A stretch of DNA of 64,000 nucleotides from Pedobacter psychrophilus. Lineage in GTDB: Bacteria > Bacteroidota > Bacteroidia > Sphingobacteriales > Sphingobacteriaceae. The notes beneath the pieces are model-generated. The model had not been told where the DNA came from. It made no database searches and was given only the letters and a program-made list of their open reading frames with translations. Below, in pieces: positions 1-7,412 of the stretch. The stretch is taken from contig NZ_LWHJ01000011.1 of assembly GCF_001652725.1 (NCBI RefSeq), positions 983,233 through 1,047,232 of the forward strand, given 5' to 3'. Both the position numbers and the translations under genes were made by a program. The first letter of the stretch is position 1. Each line of letters starts with the position of its first letter.

Positions 1-536
1 AAAGCATCTTCAAATTCTGGCGTTTCATAATTGCTTAAACCAATATATAAGGCTTTCCCTTGTCTTACTATTAAATCTAAAGCGGCCATCGTTTCTTCTA
101 AAGGTGTTTCCGGATCTGGACGATGATGGTAGAAAATATCTACATAGTCTAAATTCATTCGCTTTAAGCTTTGGTCTAAGCTAGAAACTAAATATTTTTT
201 TGAACCCCAATCGCCGTAAGGACCATCCCACATGGTATAACCTGCCTTCGTAGAAATGATCATTTCATCTCTATAATTTTTAAAATCTTGGTATAAGATT
301 TTGCCAAAATTTTCTTCTGCCGATCCTGGGGGCGGACCGTAGTTGTTGGCTAAATCAAAATGTGTAATGCCGCTATCAAAAGCAAAATGAAGTGTTTTAC
401 GATAATTTTCAAAAACATCAACCCCGCCGAAATTATGCCACAAACCTAATGAAAGTGCAGAAAGCTTAATTCCACTATTTCCACAGCGGCGGTATTGCAT
501 AGATTGGTAACGATTTTGATTTGGTATATAAGTCAT
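1..536 (-). CDS. yghZ: Aldo/keto reductase, YghZ/Gpr-like (3' truncated by window edge)
   Basis: Probable NADPH-dependent aldo/keto reductase of the L-glyceraldehyde-3-phosphate reductase group, cytosolic. The first 178 residues are visible, from ATG at 534-536 reading leftwards off the window. The N-terminus (YRRCGNSGIKLSALSLGLW) is close to the E. coli YghZ pattern. The catalytic Tyr lies in DLANNYGPPPGS, the Lys in ISTKAGYTMWDGPYG and the His in YHHRPDPETP. No signal peptide. It is divergent from hipBA, with a -7 box at 584-591. The C-terminal half is outside the window, so completeness cannot be judged. Family is certain; exact substrate is inferred from similarity. Confidence 0.85.
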   Translation of the reverse strand, partial: MTYIPNQNRYQSMQYRRCGNSGIKLSALSLGLWHNFGGVDVFENYRKTLHFAFDSGITHFDLANNYGPPPGSAEENFGKILYQDFKNYRDEMIISTKAGYTMWDGPYGDWGSKKYLVSSLDQSLKRMNLDYVDIFYHHRPDPETPLEETMAALDLIVRQGKALYIGLSNYETPEFEDA

Positions 537-583
537 GCTATTTGTCTTTATTTTTTGCAATTTAAATAAAGCATTTTATTTCA

Positions 584-591
584 CAAATATA
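584..591 (-). promoter_or_regulatory. Candidate -7 promoter element of the aldo/keto reductase
   Basis: Reads TATATTTG on the minus strand, an exact fit to the Bacteroidota -7 consensus TAnnTTTG, 47 bases upstream of the ATG. No clear -33 TTTG is seen at the expected distance. Confidence 0.45.
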
Positions 592-610
592 ATTTAAAAC
601 TTAAATTTGT

Positions 611-704
611 ATGATTAATCATTCATATATACTATAATTATCAATTAATGAATGATAATTAATACATTATTATAATAAAATTATTTTCGTATATTTGAAT
701 GATA
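611..704 (+). promoter_or_regulatory. hipBA promoter with putative HipB operator repeats
   Basis: A perfect TAnnTTTG -7 box (TATATTTG) lies at 690-697, about 39 bases before the hipB ATG. The motif ATGAATGAT occurs at 648-656, as TGAATGATA at 696-704 (overlapping the -7 box), again at the start codon (736-744), and inverted as ATCATTCAT at 618-626. A 12-bp perfect palindrome ATGATTAATCAT lies at 611-622. Repeats overlapping the promoter suit autorepression by HipB, as known for E. coli hipBA; binding itself is inference. Confidence 0.55.
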
Positions 705-735
705 AAATAGACATTAAACATGTTTTTATAGCTTT

Positions 736-1095
736 ATGAATGATATATCGTACAAAAAATCATTATCATCAAGTGATAAAGTTTTAGTAGCTCAATTTGG
801 AAAATTTGTTGCTCATCATAGGATTAAACAAAATAGAACCCAAGATGAAGTTGCGGATGCGGCAGGTATTAGTCGTTCTACATTAAGCCTGTTAGAGCGG
901 GATGGGCAAACTACGCTTAATACTTTTATAAGAGTACTAAGGGTTTTAGATTTATTATATGTGATAGATACATTTGATGTTACAGAAGAGATAAGTCCGC
1001 TGGCTTATGCTAAAATGAAGAAAAAAGTTAGAAAAAAAGCATCACCCCAAAAAGATAATAATAGGGTTGGCGAAAGCGATGAATTATCATGGTAG
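736..1095 (+). CDS. hipB: HipB-like antitoxin, XRE-family HTH regulator
   Basis: Small 119-residue DNA-binding protein, predicted antitoxin and autorepressor of the following HipA kinase. An XRE/Cro helix-turn-helix spans about residues 20-75, with recognition region QDEVADAAGISRSTLSLLE (36-54). The tail after residue 94 is rich in Lys (KMKKKVRKKA) and may contact toxin or DNA. The stop codon overlaps the start of hipA by 7 bases, indicating translational coupling. Repeats matching its own start-codon context lie across the promoter. The pairing with HipA makes the assignment firm; without it this would be a generic XRE regulator. Confidence 0.9.
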   Translation: MNDISYKKSLSSSDKVLVAQFGKFVAHHRIKQNRTQDEVADAAGISRSTLSLLERDGQTTLNTFIRVLRVLDLLYVIDTFDVTEEISPLAYAKMKKKVRKKASPQKDNNRVGESDELSW

Positions 1096-2393
1096 ATGTA
1101 GCGGAGATAAGAATTTGGGGAGAATTAGTTGGTGCAGTAAAATGGAATCAAGATTTGCAATTAGCAACATTTGAATATGCACCTATATTTTTTAAAAAAA
1201 GATGGGATTTATCACCTATAAAAATGCCTTTAGCTAATGGGGCAAGAATATATAGTTTTCCAGAATTAAGAAAAAATAAGGATAATACAGTAGATACTTT
1301 TAAAGGTTTGCCGGGTTTATTGGCAGATGTTTTACCGGATAGATATGGTAATCAATTGATAAACATTTGGCTGGCGCAACAAGGCAGGTCGGTAAATAGC
1401 ATGAACCCTGTTGAACAGCTTTGTTTTATAGGCTCCAGGGCAATGGGAGCATTAGAATTTAAACCATCACAAGTTTCTGCAAGTACCAGTACGTTTGCCA
1501 TACAACTGGATAACTTAGTAGATGTTGCCCAAAAGTTATTATCAGATAAAGAAGCTTTTAAAACAAATTTAAGCAATGATGATGAAGAGGCTTTGACCCA
1601 AATTTTAAAGATTGGAACATCGGCAGGAGGGGCCAGGCCAAAAGCGGTCATCGCTTATAATGAGCAAACTGGAGAAGTCCGTTCTGGACAAACAGATGTC
1701 CCAGAAGGTTTTGAGCATTGGTTAATAAAATTAGATGGTGTTTTTGATGCACAATTTGGAGAAAGTAGTGGTTGGGGAAAAGTAGAATATGCCTATTATT
1801 TAATGGCAACCGAATGTGGAATAGAAATGTCGGATTGTAAATTATTAGAAGAGGGAGCAAGAGCGCATTTTATGACTAAGCGTTTTGATAGGGATAATAA
1901 TATCAAACATCATGTACAAACCCTTTGCGGCATTAACCATTTTGATTATAATAATCTATTTAGTTATGGTTATGAGCAGGTTTTCCAAACTATGCGATTG
2001 CTGCGTTTAAATTATCCAGAAGCAGAGCAAATGTTTAAAAGAATGGTTTTTAATGTTTTGGCTACCAATTGTGATGACCATACTAAGAATTTCTCTTTTA
2101 GGATGAAAAAAAATGAAAAATGGGAATTAGCGCCAGCTTACGATGTTTGTTACGCTTTTGATCCTAATAATGTTTGGGTTAATCAGCAAACTTTAAGTGT
2201 TAATGGCAAACATCGCAACATTTCTAAAGAAGATTTAATGACTATTGCTGATGCTAACAATATTAAAAAAGCCGAGAAAGTTATAAATACAATTAATGAG
2301 ATAGTAAAACAGTGGTTAAGTTTTGCAGATAAAGTAGGCGTTAGGGATGATTTAAAAAAAACCATTCAGCAAAATTTACATACGTTTAATTGA
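1089..2393 (+). CDS. hipA: HipA-like serine/threonine kinase toxin
   Basis: Full-length 434-residue HipA family kinase. E. coli HipA inactivates glutamyl-tRNA synthetase by phosphorylation and causes growth arrest; the target here is unknown. The N-terminal HipA_N domain covers roughly residues 5-125. The Gly-rich nucleotide loop GTSAGGARPK is at 176-185, the conserved KLDG near 214-217, the catalytic segment NCDDHTKN at 327-334 and the metal-binding APAYDV around 348-353. These kinase motifs appear intact. Unlike many Bacteroidota loci where the N- and C-terminal parts are separate genes, this is one polypeptide. Its 3' end overlaps the convergent S41 protease gene by 8 bases. Confidence 0.92.
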   Translation: MVDVAEIRIWGELVGAVKWNQDLQLATFEYAPIFFKKRWDLSPIKMPLANGARIYSFPELRKNKDNTVDTFKGLPGLLADVLPDRYGNQLINIWLAQQGRSVNSMNPVEQLCFIGSRAMGALEFKPSQVSASTSTFAIQLDNLVDVAQKLLSDKEAFKTNLSNDDEEALTQILKIGTSAGGARPKAVIAYNEQTGEVRSGQTDVPEGFEHWLIKLDGVFDAQFGESSGWGKVEYAYYLMATECGIEMSDCKLLEEGARAHFMTKRFDRDNNIKHHVQTLCGINHFDYNNLFSYGYEQVFQTMRLLRLNYPEAEQMFKRMVFNVLATNCDDHTKNFSFRMKKNEKWELAPAYDVCYAFDPNNVWVNQQTLSVNGKHRNISKEDLMTIADANNIKKAEKVINTINEIVKQWLSFADKVGVRDDLKKTIQQNLHTFN

Positions 2394-3834
2394 GCAACCA
2401 AGAGCTTGCAACGTTAATTGCCTCATCAAATTCTTTATTGGAGTTCTTAGTGATTACATCCGGTTCAATTCCTTTTAAGTATTTTTTTTGATTACGGTCT
2501 GCAACTAAGGAGCAGGCTAAAACCAATGCAGAGCCATCAGAAAGTATAAAACTTACATTTCCTGTAGTATAACTTCCAGTATGTTGCCCAAAAAGTTTAA
2601 CATTCTTTTTTCCGATGAAAGAAATTGCCGTCATTTCTCCGCTACTGCTTGTTTTTGGGCTTATTAAAACCGCTATTTTTTGTTGAGGTTTTTTAATCTG
2701 ATAAGGATTTAAAGGTTTTGTAAGTGAAATATTTTTACCGTTACCTGCAATTCCATTTTCATAATACCACCTACTGTTCATATTAAAGTCGGTATCTTTT
2801 TTAATAAAATACCCTAAAGTTCCCTCACCAATTAAAGGGCCTAAACCAGCAATCATAGGGAACATATTTCCTCCTGTATTATCTCTTAAATCTACAATCC
2901 AACCTTTAATTTTTTGCCGGGTATCTAAATCTTTAATTAGATTTTGAATGGTATCAATAAATAATTTGGAAATGCTATCATTAGTTGATGTAAAACCAGG
3001 TACATAAATATAGCCTATGTTATTGCCTAGTAATTTGGATTTTGGTTTTAGAGGTGTTGAGTTGGTTTTGGTATAATTTTGCGCTACGGTTTTGGTTTGT
3101 AGAAACGAATGATTGTCTCCTGCTTTTCTAAGCTGATCAATCATATAATTTGTTAATACATTTGCGTCATTAACACTTTTAAGTCCTTTTGATAATTCTC
3201 TTATATTTTTGTCGATTCTTTTCCAATCTAAAAAATCGGTATAAATAGAATTGTTTTTAATGATGTTGTTAAAATCGGTAATAAACATTTTTATTTCAGG
3301 AGAATTAGAAGAGTCGGTTTCACTAGTGTATTCTAATTCCAATTTATCAAACCAAGCTGTTCCGTTTCCGCTTAAATAACCGCCTAAGACCAATTTGTTT
3401 ACTGAAGAATCTGCCGTTACAGTTAAGATATACTTTTCCCAATTTGTATTTCCATTTATAAAAACATTTTGCATTTCAGAATTTTGAAAACCTATTCTTT
3501 TATCATTTTTATCCCAAACTTGGCACCATAATGCAGCATTACCTTTTAAGTTTTCTGTCTTTATATAGCAACTGATTTTAATAGTTTGTAGATGATTTAC
3601 ATCGATTAAAACTGATTGTGAAAAAGGAATATAATCTGTGGATGTAGTCTGTTGCCCAGTTATTTTTAATGATTTAGATCCAGAATATTTTTCATTAGAA
3701 TCCACTGAAAAAGAAAAATGATTGATTTCCCTTAAATTCCATGAGGAAAGATGATCCTCAAAACTTGAATTTAGGATTTGAGAAAAACTTGTAAACGAGA
3801 AAAGCGTAAAAATAATGCAAAAGATAGATTTCAT
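2386..3834 (-). CDS. Secreted S41-family serine peptidase
   Basis: Exported protease-like protein of 482 residues. The start chosen is the ATG at 3832-3834, not the in-frame one at 3873: it begins a good signal peptide (MKSIFCIIFTLFSFTSFSQ), and the upstream start would lie inside the -7 promoter box. After the signal come ~160 residues resembling a beta-sandwich carbohydrate-binding or lectin-like module (NSSFEDHLSSWNL…). A C-terminal S41/TSPc domain follows, with GWIVDLRDNTGGN and the nucleophile segment SPKTSSSGEMTA. No PDZ domain is evident. Substrate unknown. It is convergent with hipA and overlaps it by 8 bases. Confidence 0.85.
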   Translation of the reverse strand: MKSIFCIIFTLFSFTSFSQILNSSFEDHLSSWNLREINHFSFSVDSNEKYSGSKSLKITGQQTTSTDYIPFSQSVLIDVNHLQTIKISCYIKTENLKGNAALWCQVWDKNDKRIGFQNSEMQNVFINGNTNWEKYILTVTADSSVNKLVLGGYLSGNGTAWFDKLELEYTSETDSSNSPEIKMFITDFNNIIKNNSIYTDFLDWKRIDKNIRELSKGLKSVNDANVLTNYMIDQLRKAGDNHSFLQTKTVAQNYTKTNSTPLKPKSKLLGNNIGYIYVPGFTSTNDSISKLFIDTIQNLIKDLDTRQKIKGWIVDLRDNTGGNMFPMIAGLGPLIGEGTLGYFIKKDTDFNMNSRWYYENGIAGNGKNISLTKPLNPYQIKKPQQKIAVLISPKTSSSGEMTAISFIGKKNVKLFGQHTGSYTTGNVSFILSDGSALVLACSLVADRNQKKYLKGIEPDVITKNSNKEFDEAINVASSWLLN

Positions 3835-3853
3835 CTTCAATTTTTTTAAAGAT

Positions 3854-3897
3854 AAAAAAATGAGACTTTCCAAATTTATTTTATCTGATAAGTCTCA
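3854..3897 (-). terminator. Intrinsic terminator of ettA
   Basis: Reading the minus strand after ettA: TGAGACTT (3897-3890), a 21-base loop, AAGTCTCA (3868-3861), then seven T. Stem of 8 bp plus T-run fits a rho-independent terminator. The same DNA contains the S41 gene promoter. Confidence 0.65.
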
Positions 3898-3899
3898 AA
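3871..3899 (-). promoter_or_regulatory. Promoter of the S41 protease gene (-33/-7)
   Basis: On the minus strand, TTTG at 3899-3896, a 17-base spacer, then TAAATTTG at 3878-3871. Both boxes and the spacing match the Bacteroidota consensus TTTG-N17-23-TAnnTTTG. The expected start of transcription near 3863 leaves a leader of about 30 bases before the ATG. Confidence 0.65.
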
Positions 3900-3912
3900 A
3901 TTTAAACAGGAA

Positions 3913-5592
3913 TTAAGCTAATTTCCTGTATTTAATCCTTTTAGGAGCAACATCTCCTAAACGTTTTTTGCGATTTTCTTCGTAATCAGAATAGTTTCCT
4001 TCAAAAAAATAAACTTGAGAATCGCCCTCAAAAGCTAAAATATGTGTACATATACGGTCTAAAAACCATCTATCGTGAGAAATCACTACAGCACAACCTC
4101 CAAAATCTTCTAAAGCTTCTTCTAAAGCTCTTAAAGTATTTACATCGATATCATTTGTGGGCTCATCTAATAGCAAAACGTTACTTCCTTCTTTTAAAGT
4201 AATTGCTAAATGGACACGGTTTCTTTCTCCTCCAGATAAAACTCCCACTTTCTTTTGCTGATCTGCACCGTTAAAATTAAAACGAGAAACGTAAGCTCTG
4301 GAATTTACAACTCGGTTTCCCAAAGGGATGTTTTCTAAACCGCCGGTCACGTTTTCCCAAACAGATTTATCCGCATCTAAATCATCATGACTTTGGTCTA
4401 CATAGCCCAATTTAACAGTTTCTCCCACTTTAAAAGTTCCATTATCTGGTTGATCTTGTCCAGTAATTAAGCGAAACAAAGTTGTTTTACCCGCACCATT
4501 AGGACCAATAATCCCAACAATTCCTGCTGGGGGTAATGAAAAATTTAAGTTATCAAACAAAACTTTGTCGCCAAAAGCTTTGGTTACATTGGTTGCTTCA
4601 ATAACTACATTTCCTAAACGAGGGCCTGGAGGAATGAAAAGCTCTAATCTTTCTTCTCTTTCTTTTGTTTCTTCGGAAGCTAATTTTTCATAGTTGGATA
4701 AACGGGCTTTAGATTTTGCATGGCGAGCTTTTGGAGCCATTTTACTCCATTCTAATTCACGCTCTAAAGTTTTTTGACGCTTGCTTTCCGTTTTTTCTTC
4801 TTGTGCTAAGCGTTTTGCTTTTTGTTCTAACCAGCTGCTGTAATTTCCTTTCCATGGCAAACCTTCACCACGGTCTAATTCTAAAATCCAACCCGCCACA
4901 TTATCCAGGAAATACCTATCGTGGGTAACGGCGATAACCGTTCCTTCATATTGTTGTAAATGCTGTTCTAACCAATCAATAGATTCTGCATCCAAGTGAT
5001 TGGTCGGTTCATCTAATAATAAAACGTCAGGTTTTTGAATTAATAAACGACAAAGTGCAACCCTTCTTCGTTCTCCTCCAGATAAAGTCGCGATTTTAGT
5101 ATCTGGTTCCGGACAACGTAAAGCATCCATTGCTCTTTCTAATTTGGTATCTAATCCCCAGCCGTCAACTGCATCAATTTGGTCTTGTAATTCTCCTTGA
5201 CGGTTCATTAACTTCTCCATTTTGTCGCCGTTCTCATAATATTCTGGCAATCCAAATTTTTCATTAATTGCTTCATATTCTGCTAAAATATCGGTAACGG
5301 ATTTTGCGCCTTCCTCAACTATTTCTTTTACTGTTTTTTCTGGGTCTAATTGTGGGTCTTGCGCTAAATAACCAACTGTAAAACCTGGAGCAAAAACCAC
5401 CTCACCTTGATAAGCTTTATCTAAACCAGCAATAATTTTTAAAACCGAAGATTTTCCCGAACCATTTAATCCGATTACCCCAATTTTAGCTCCGTAAAAA
5501 AAGGAGAGGTAAATATTTTTTAAAACCTGTTTTTGTGGTGGATAAACTTTGTTTACACCAGCCATAGAAAAGATTATTTTTTCGTCTGCCAT
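3913..5592 (-). CDS. ettA: EttA, energy-dependent translational throttle ABC-F ATPase
   Basis: Soluble ABC-F protein of 559 residues. EttA binds the ribosomal E site and gates entry into elongation according to ATP/ADP ratio (known for E. coli). Two nucleotide-binding domains are visible: Walker A GLNGSGKSS near residue 42 with signature LSGGERRR and LLLDEPTNHLDAES; and GPNGAGKTT near residue 363 with LSGGERNR and LLLDEPTNDIDVNT. A charged linker (KRLAQEEKTESKRQK…) separates them. There are no membrane segments, as expected for ABC-F. A hairpin terminator follows the stop. Length and motif order are typical of EttA rather than Uup. Confidence 0.93.
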   Translation of the reverse strand: MADEKIIFSMAGVNKVYPPQKQVLKNIYLSFFYGAKIGVIGLNGSGKSSVLKIIAGLDKAYQGEVVFAPGFTVGYLAQDPQLDPEKTVKEIVEEGAKSVTDILAEYEAINEKFGLPEYYENGDKMEKLMNRQGELQDQIDAVDGWGLDTKLERAMDALRCPEPDTKIATLSGGERRRVALCRLLIQKPDVLLLDEPTNHLDAESIDWLEQHLQQYEGTVIAVTHDRYFLDNVAGWILELDRGEGLPWKGNYSSWLEQKAKRLAQEEKTESKRQKTLERELEWSKMAPKARHAKSKARLSNYEKLASEETKEREERLELFIPPGPRLGNVVIEATNVTKAFGDKVLFDNLNFSLPPAGIVGIIGPNGAGKTTLFRLITGQDQPDNGTFKVGETVKLGYVDQSHDDLDADKSVWENVTGGLENIPLGNRVVNSRAYVSRFNFNGADQQKKVGVLSGGERNRVHLAITLKEGSNVLLLDEPTNDIDVNTLRALEEALEDFGGCAVVISHDRWFLDRICTHILAFEGDSQVYFFEGNYSDYEENRKKRLGDVAPKRIKYRKLA

Positions 5593-5669
5593 GTTAAATT
5601 TTTAATAATTGCAAATATGATAAAATCGATTAGGATTGATAGGGTTAATAAATAGGTGATAACATTTAC

Positions 5670-6524
5670 CTAGTAAGTATTCGTCATACTACTATCTACA
5701 CAGATTATAAAATCGGCTTTGCCAATGTTTTCTTTAGCTAAGCTGGAAATATTATCTTGAGATACTGTTGATAAGGTAGCATATTTTAAATCAGCATTTT
5801 CCTGTTTTAAATACCATAAAATTCCTTCAAAATCATCAGAGTGATAAGCACCATTAAAATGAAGGAATATATTATCTGGCTTATAATTAGCCAAAATAAA
5901 ATGAGCCATTGTTGCATCTTTAATGGCTTGAGCTTTTACTAATAATTCACTTCCGTGGCCACCCATCATCTTTAAAATATTTTGATAAGTAGGTAAATTA
6001 GGTTCAAATTTAATTGGGAGTGGAGCAATCCAACTTTTTTCTTCTGATGTTAAAGAATCTAATGATATAAAATCCTTTTTGAAAACTAAACTTGCGTATT
6101 TTCTTGGAATGTTTGTAGCAATAAAATTTAAGTTTCTTTCTTTAGCAAATTCAACTAAAGGACTATAATCGGTATCATAATTTGGCCAAAGGCGAGTATC
6201 TTGAGTGAAGGTTTTATTATCGATTTTACCAGAAACATAATTATTTAAAGGTGATTGATTATCCGCTTCAAACATTTCTGCGCCCAAGGTTAATGTTTTA
6301 TTTTGAGATAAGTCTTTAGCTAAATTAAACTCTAACCAATGCGAGATTGGGTTATTATGTATTTCACCGAACAGCACCACATTTTGTTGAGCTAAGGTTT
6401 TTATCATTTTACCATAGCTTACTTTTTTACCGTCTTTGTTGTAAATGATATAAGCTGGTTTATCCTGACTGTAACTAAAAGAAAAAGTCGTTACAAAAAT
6501 CAGGAAAGCAATAATTTTTTTCAT
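5670..6524 (-). CDS. ChaN-family (DUF399) exported iron/haem-uptake-like protein
   Basis: Protein of 284 residues with a signal peptide (MKKIIAFLIFVTTFSFSYSQ). The ChaN/DUF399 signature VVLFGEIHNNPISHWLE and LGAEMFEADNQ is clear, with later HFILANYKPDNIFLHFNGAYH. ChaN of Campylobacter binds haem dimers and is linked to iron uptake; the role here is inferred from family only. No lipobox Cys follows the signal, unlike the Campylobacter lipoprotein. Its ATG directly abuts the stop of the upstream DUF1456 gene (TAAATG), so the two genes form one transcription unit. Confidence 0.82.
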   Translation of the reverse strand: MKKIIAFLIFVTTFSFSYSQDKPAYIIYNKDGKKVSYGKMIKTLAQQNVVLFGEIHNNPISHWLEFNLAKDLSQNKTLTLGAEMFEADNQSPLNNYVSGKIDNKTFTQDTRLWPNYDTDYSPLVEFAKERNLNFIATNIPRKYASLVFKKDFISLDSLTSEEKSWIAPLPIKFEPNLPTYQNILKMMGGHGSELLVKAQAIKDATMAHFILANYKPDNIFLHFNGAYHSDDFEGILWYLKQENADLKYATLSTVSQDNISSLAKENIGKADFIICVDSSMTNTY

Positions 6525-6995
6525 TTATTCTGGATTTTCAGGATGATATTTTAATTGTAAGCCATGGATAAAGTTTCTCAAAATTTGATCTTTACATGGA
6601 CGATATTGGTTTTGCTCTGGATTTCTAAAAAAAGCACTCAATTCTGTTTTTGTCAACCTAAAATTAACTAAATCTAAAATTTCTAAAATATCGTCATCTT
6701 TTAAACTAAGGGCAATTTTAAGCTTTTTGAATATGATATTGTTATTTAGATTCTTTTCTGGCTTTGGTTGCTCTCCTTCTTTTTTGCCTCTATTTAAATT
6801 GATTAATCCATTTAAAAAAATTGCGAAATTAATGTCATGTAGAGATTTATATTCTGGATCATCATCTTTTTTAAGCCAATTGCTAATCTCTGCTCTTGAA
6901 AAATCTTGATCTGCAGCGGCAAAAATGGCAATCATTTTATCATCGCTATAATTGAAAGTGTATCTTAACCGTCTTATAATGTCATTATTGGTCAT
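6525..6995 (-). CDS. DUF1456 (YehS-like) family protein
   Basis: Cytosolic protein of 156 residues of the DUF1456 family, biochemical function unknown. It shows the family's internal duplication: NDIIRRLRYTFNYSDDKMIAIF… and NIIFKKLKIALSLKDDDILEIL…, each followed by an acidic helix and a conserved FLNGLI or FIHGLQ segment. A charged linker (GKKEGEQPKPEKNLN) joins the halves. It is the first gene of a two-gene unit with the ChaN-like gene. A TATATTTG box lies just upstream at 7000-7007. Confidence 0.8.
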   Translation of the reverse strand: MTNNDIIRRLRYTFNYSDDKMIAIFAAADQDFSRAEISNWLKKDDDPEYKSLHDINFAIFLNGLINLNRGKKEGEQPKPEKNLNNNIIFKKLKIALSLKDDDILEILDLVNFRLTKTELSAFFRNPEQNQYRPCKDQILRNFIHGLQLKYHPENPE

Positions 6996-6999
6996 GCTG

Positions 7000-7026
7000 C
7001 AAATATATTGATTTTTGGCAAGGCAA
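7000..7026 (-). promoter_or_regulatory. Candidate promoter of the DUF1456-chaN unit
   Basis: Minus-strand TATATTTG at 7007-7000 is a perfect -7 match. GTTG at 7027-7024 lies 16 bases upstream, slightly short for -33 spacing. The ATG is only 4 bases downstream of the box, implying a leaderless transcript, so this remains tentative. Confidence 0.35.
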
Positions 7027-7099
7027 CTAAGCTAAAGGCAAAAAGCTTAAAGTCAAAGGCCTAAAATAAATGTGTTTGAAAATTTCCATTTTTTAGGTT

Positions 7100-7194
7100 G
7101 CGTTAGGGATTGAAACGGCAGCTCCCGATTTTTCATCGGGACTATAGTGGAAAGCCCGACCCATCCGCTAGCTAGCGGATGGGAAACGCCCAAA
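7100..7194 (+). repeat. Interspersed hairpin repeat, copy 1
   Basis: In the 417-base gap before acn. It starts GCGTTAGGGATTGAAACGGC and ends GGGAAACGCCCAAA. It carries a CCCGAT-TTTTC-ATCGGG hairpin (7124-7140) and a perfect 24-bp palindrome at 7160-7183 whose half is CCCATCCGCTAG. The ends match the other four copies; the hairpins differ. The rest of the gap (6996-7099 and 7195-7412) is AT-rich with no further feature recognised. Confidence 0.75.
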
Positions 7195-7412
7195 TAATAT
7201 TGAATATTGATTTAATATTAATCAAATCCAGATTAAGAAAATTCTAACAAAGCCCTACTAAAACTAGATTTTATTAAGTTAAATTAATTTCGACTTCTAA
7301 TTAAAAACCCTCAAATGAAAATACTTTACACTAATTTAATGGAGTAGAAGTCATTTTTTACTAAATTAGCAACTCATAAAATTTCGTACACCAAAATAAA
7401 ATCAATACAATA

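Noticed and set aside
1352..1860. Minus-strand ORFs of 99 and 70 residues inside hipA
   Set aside because: Antisense shadows of an intact coding gene, with no signals of their own.
7020..7063. AAGCTTAAAG-rich short repeats (also near 9680 and 20322)
   Set aside because: Low-complexity similarity only; too short and AT-rich to support a repeat family from this window.
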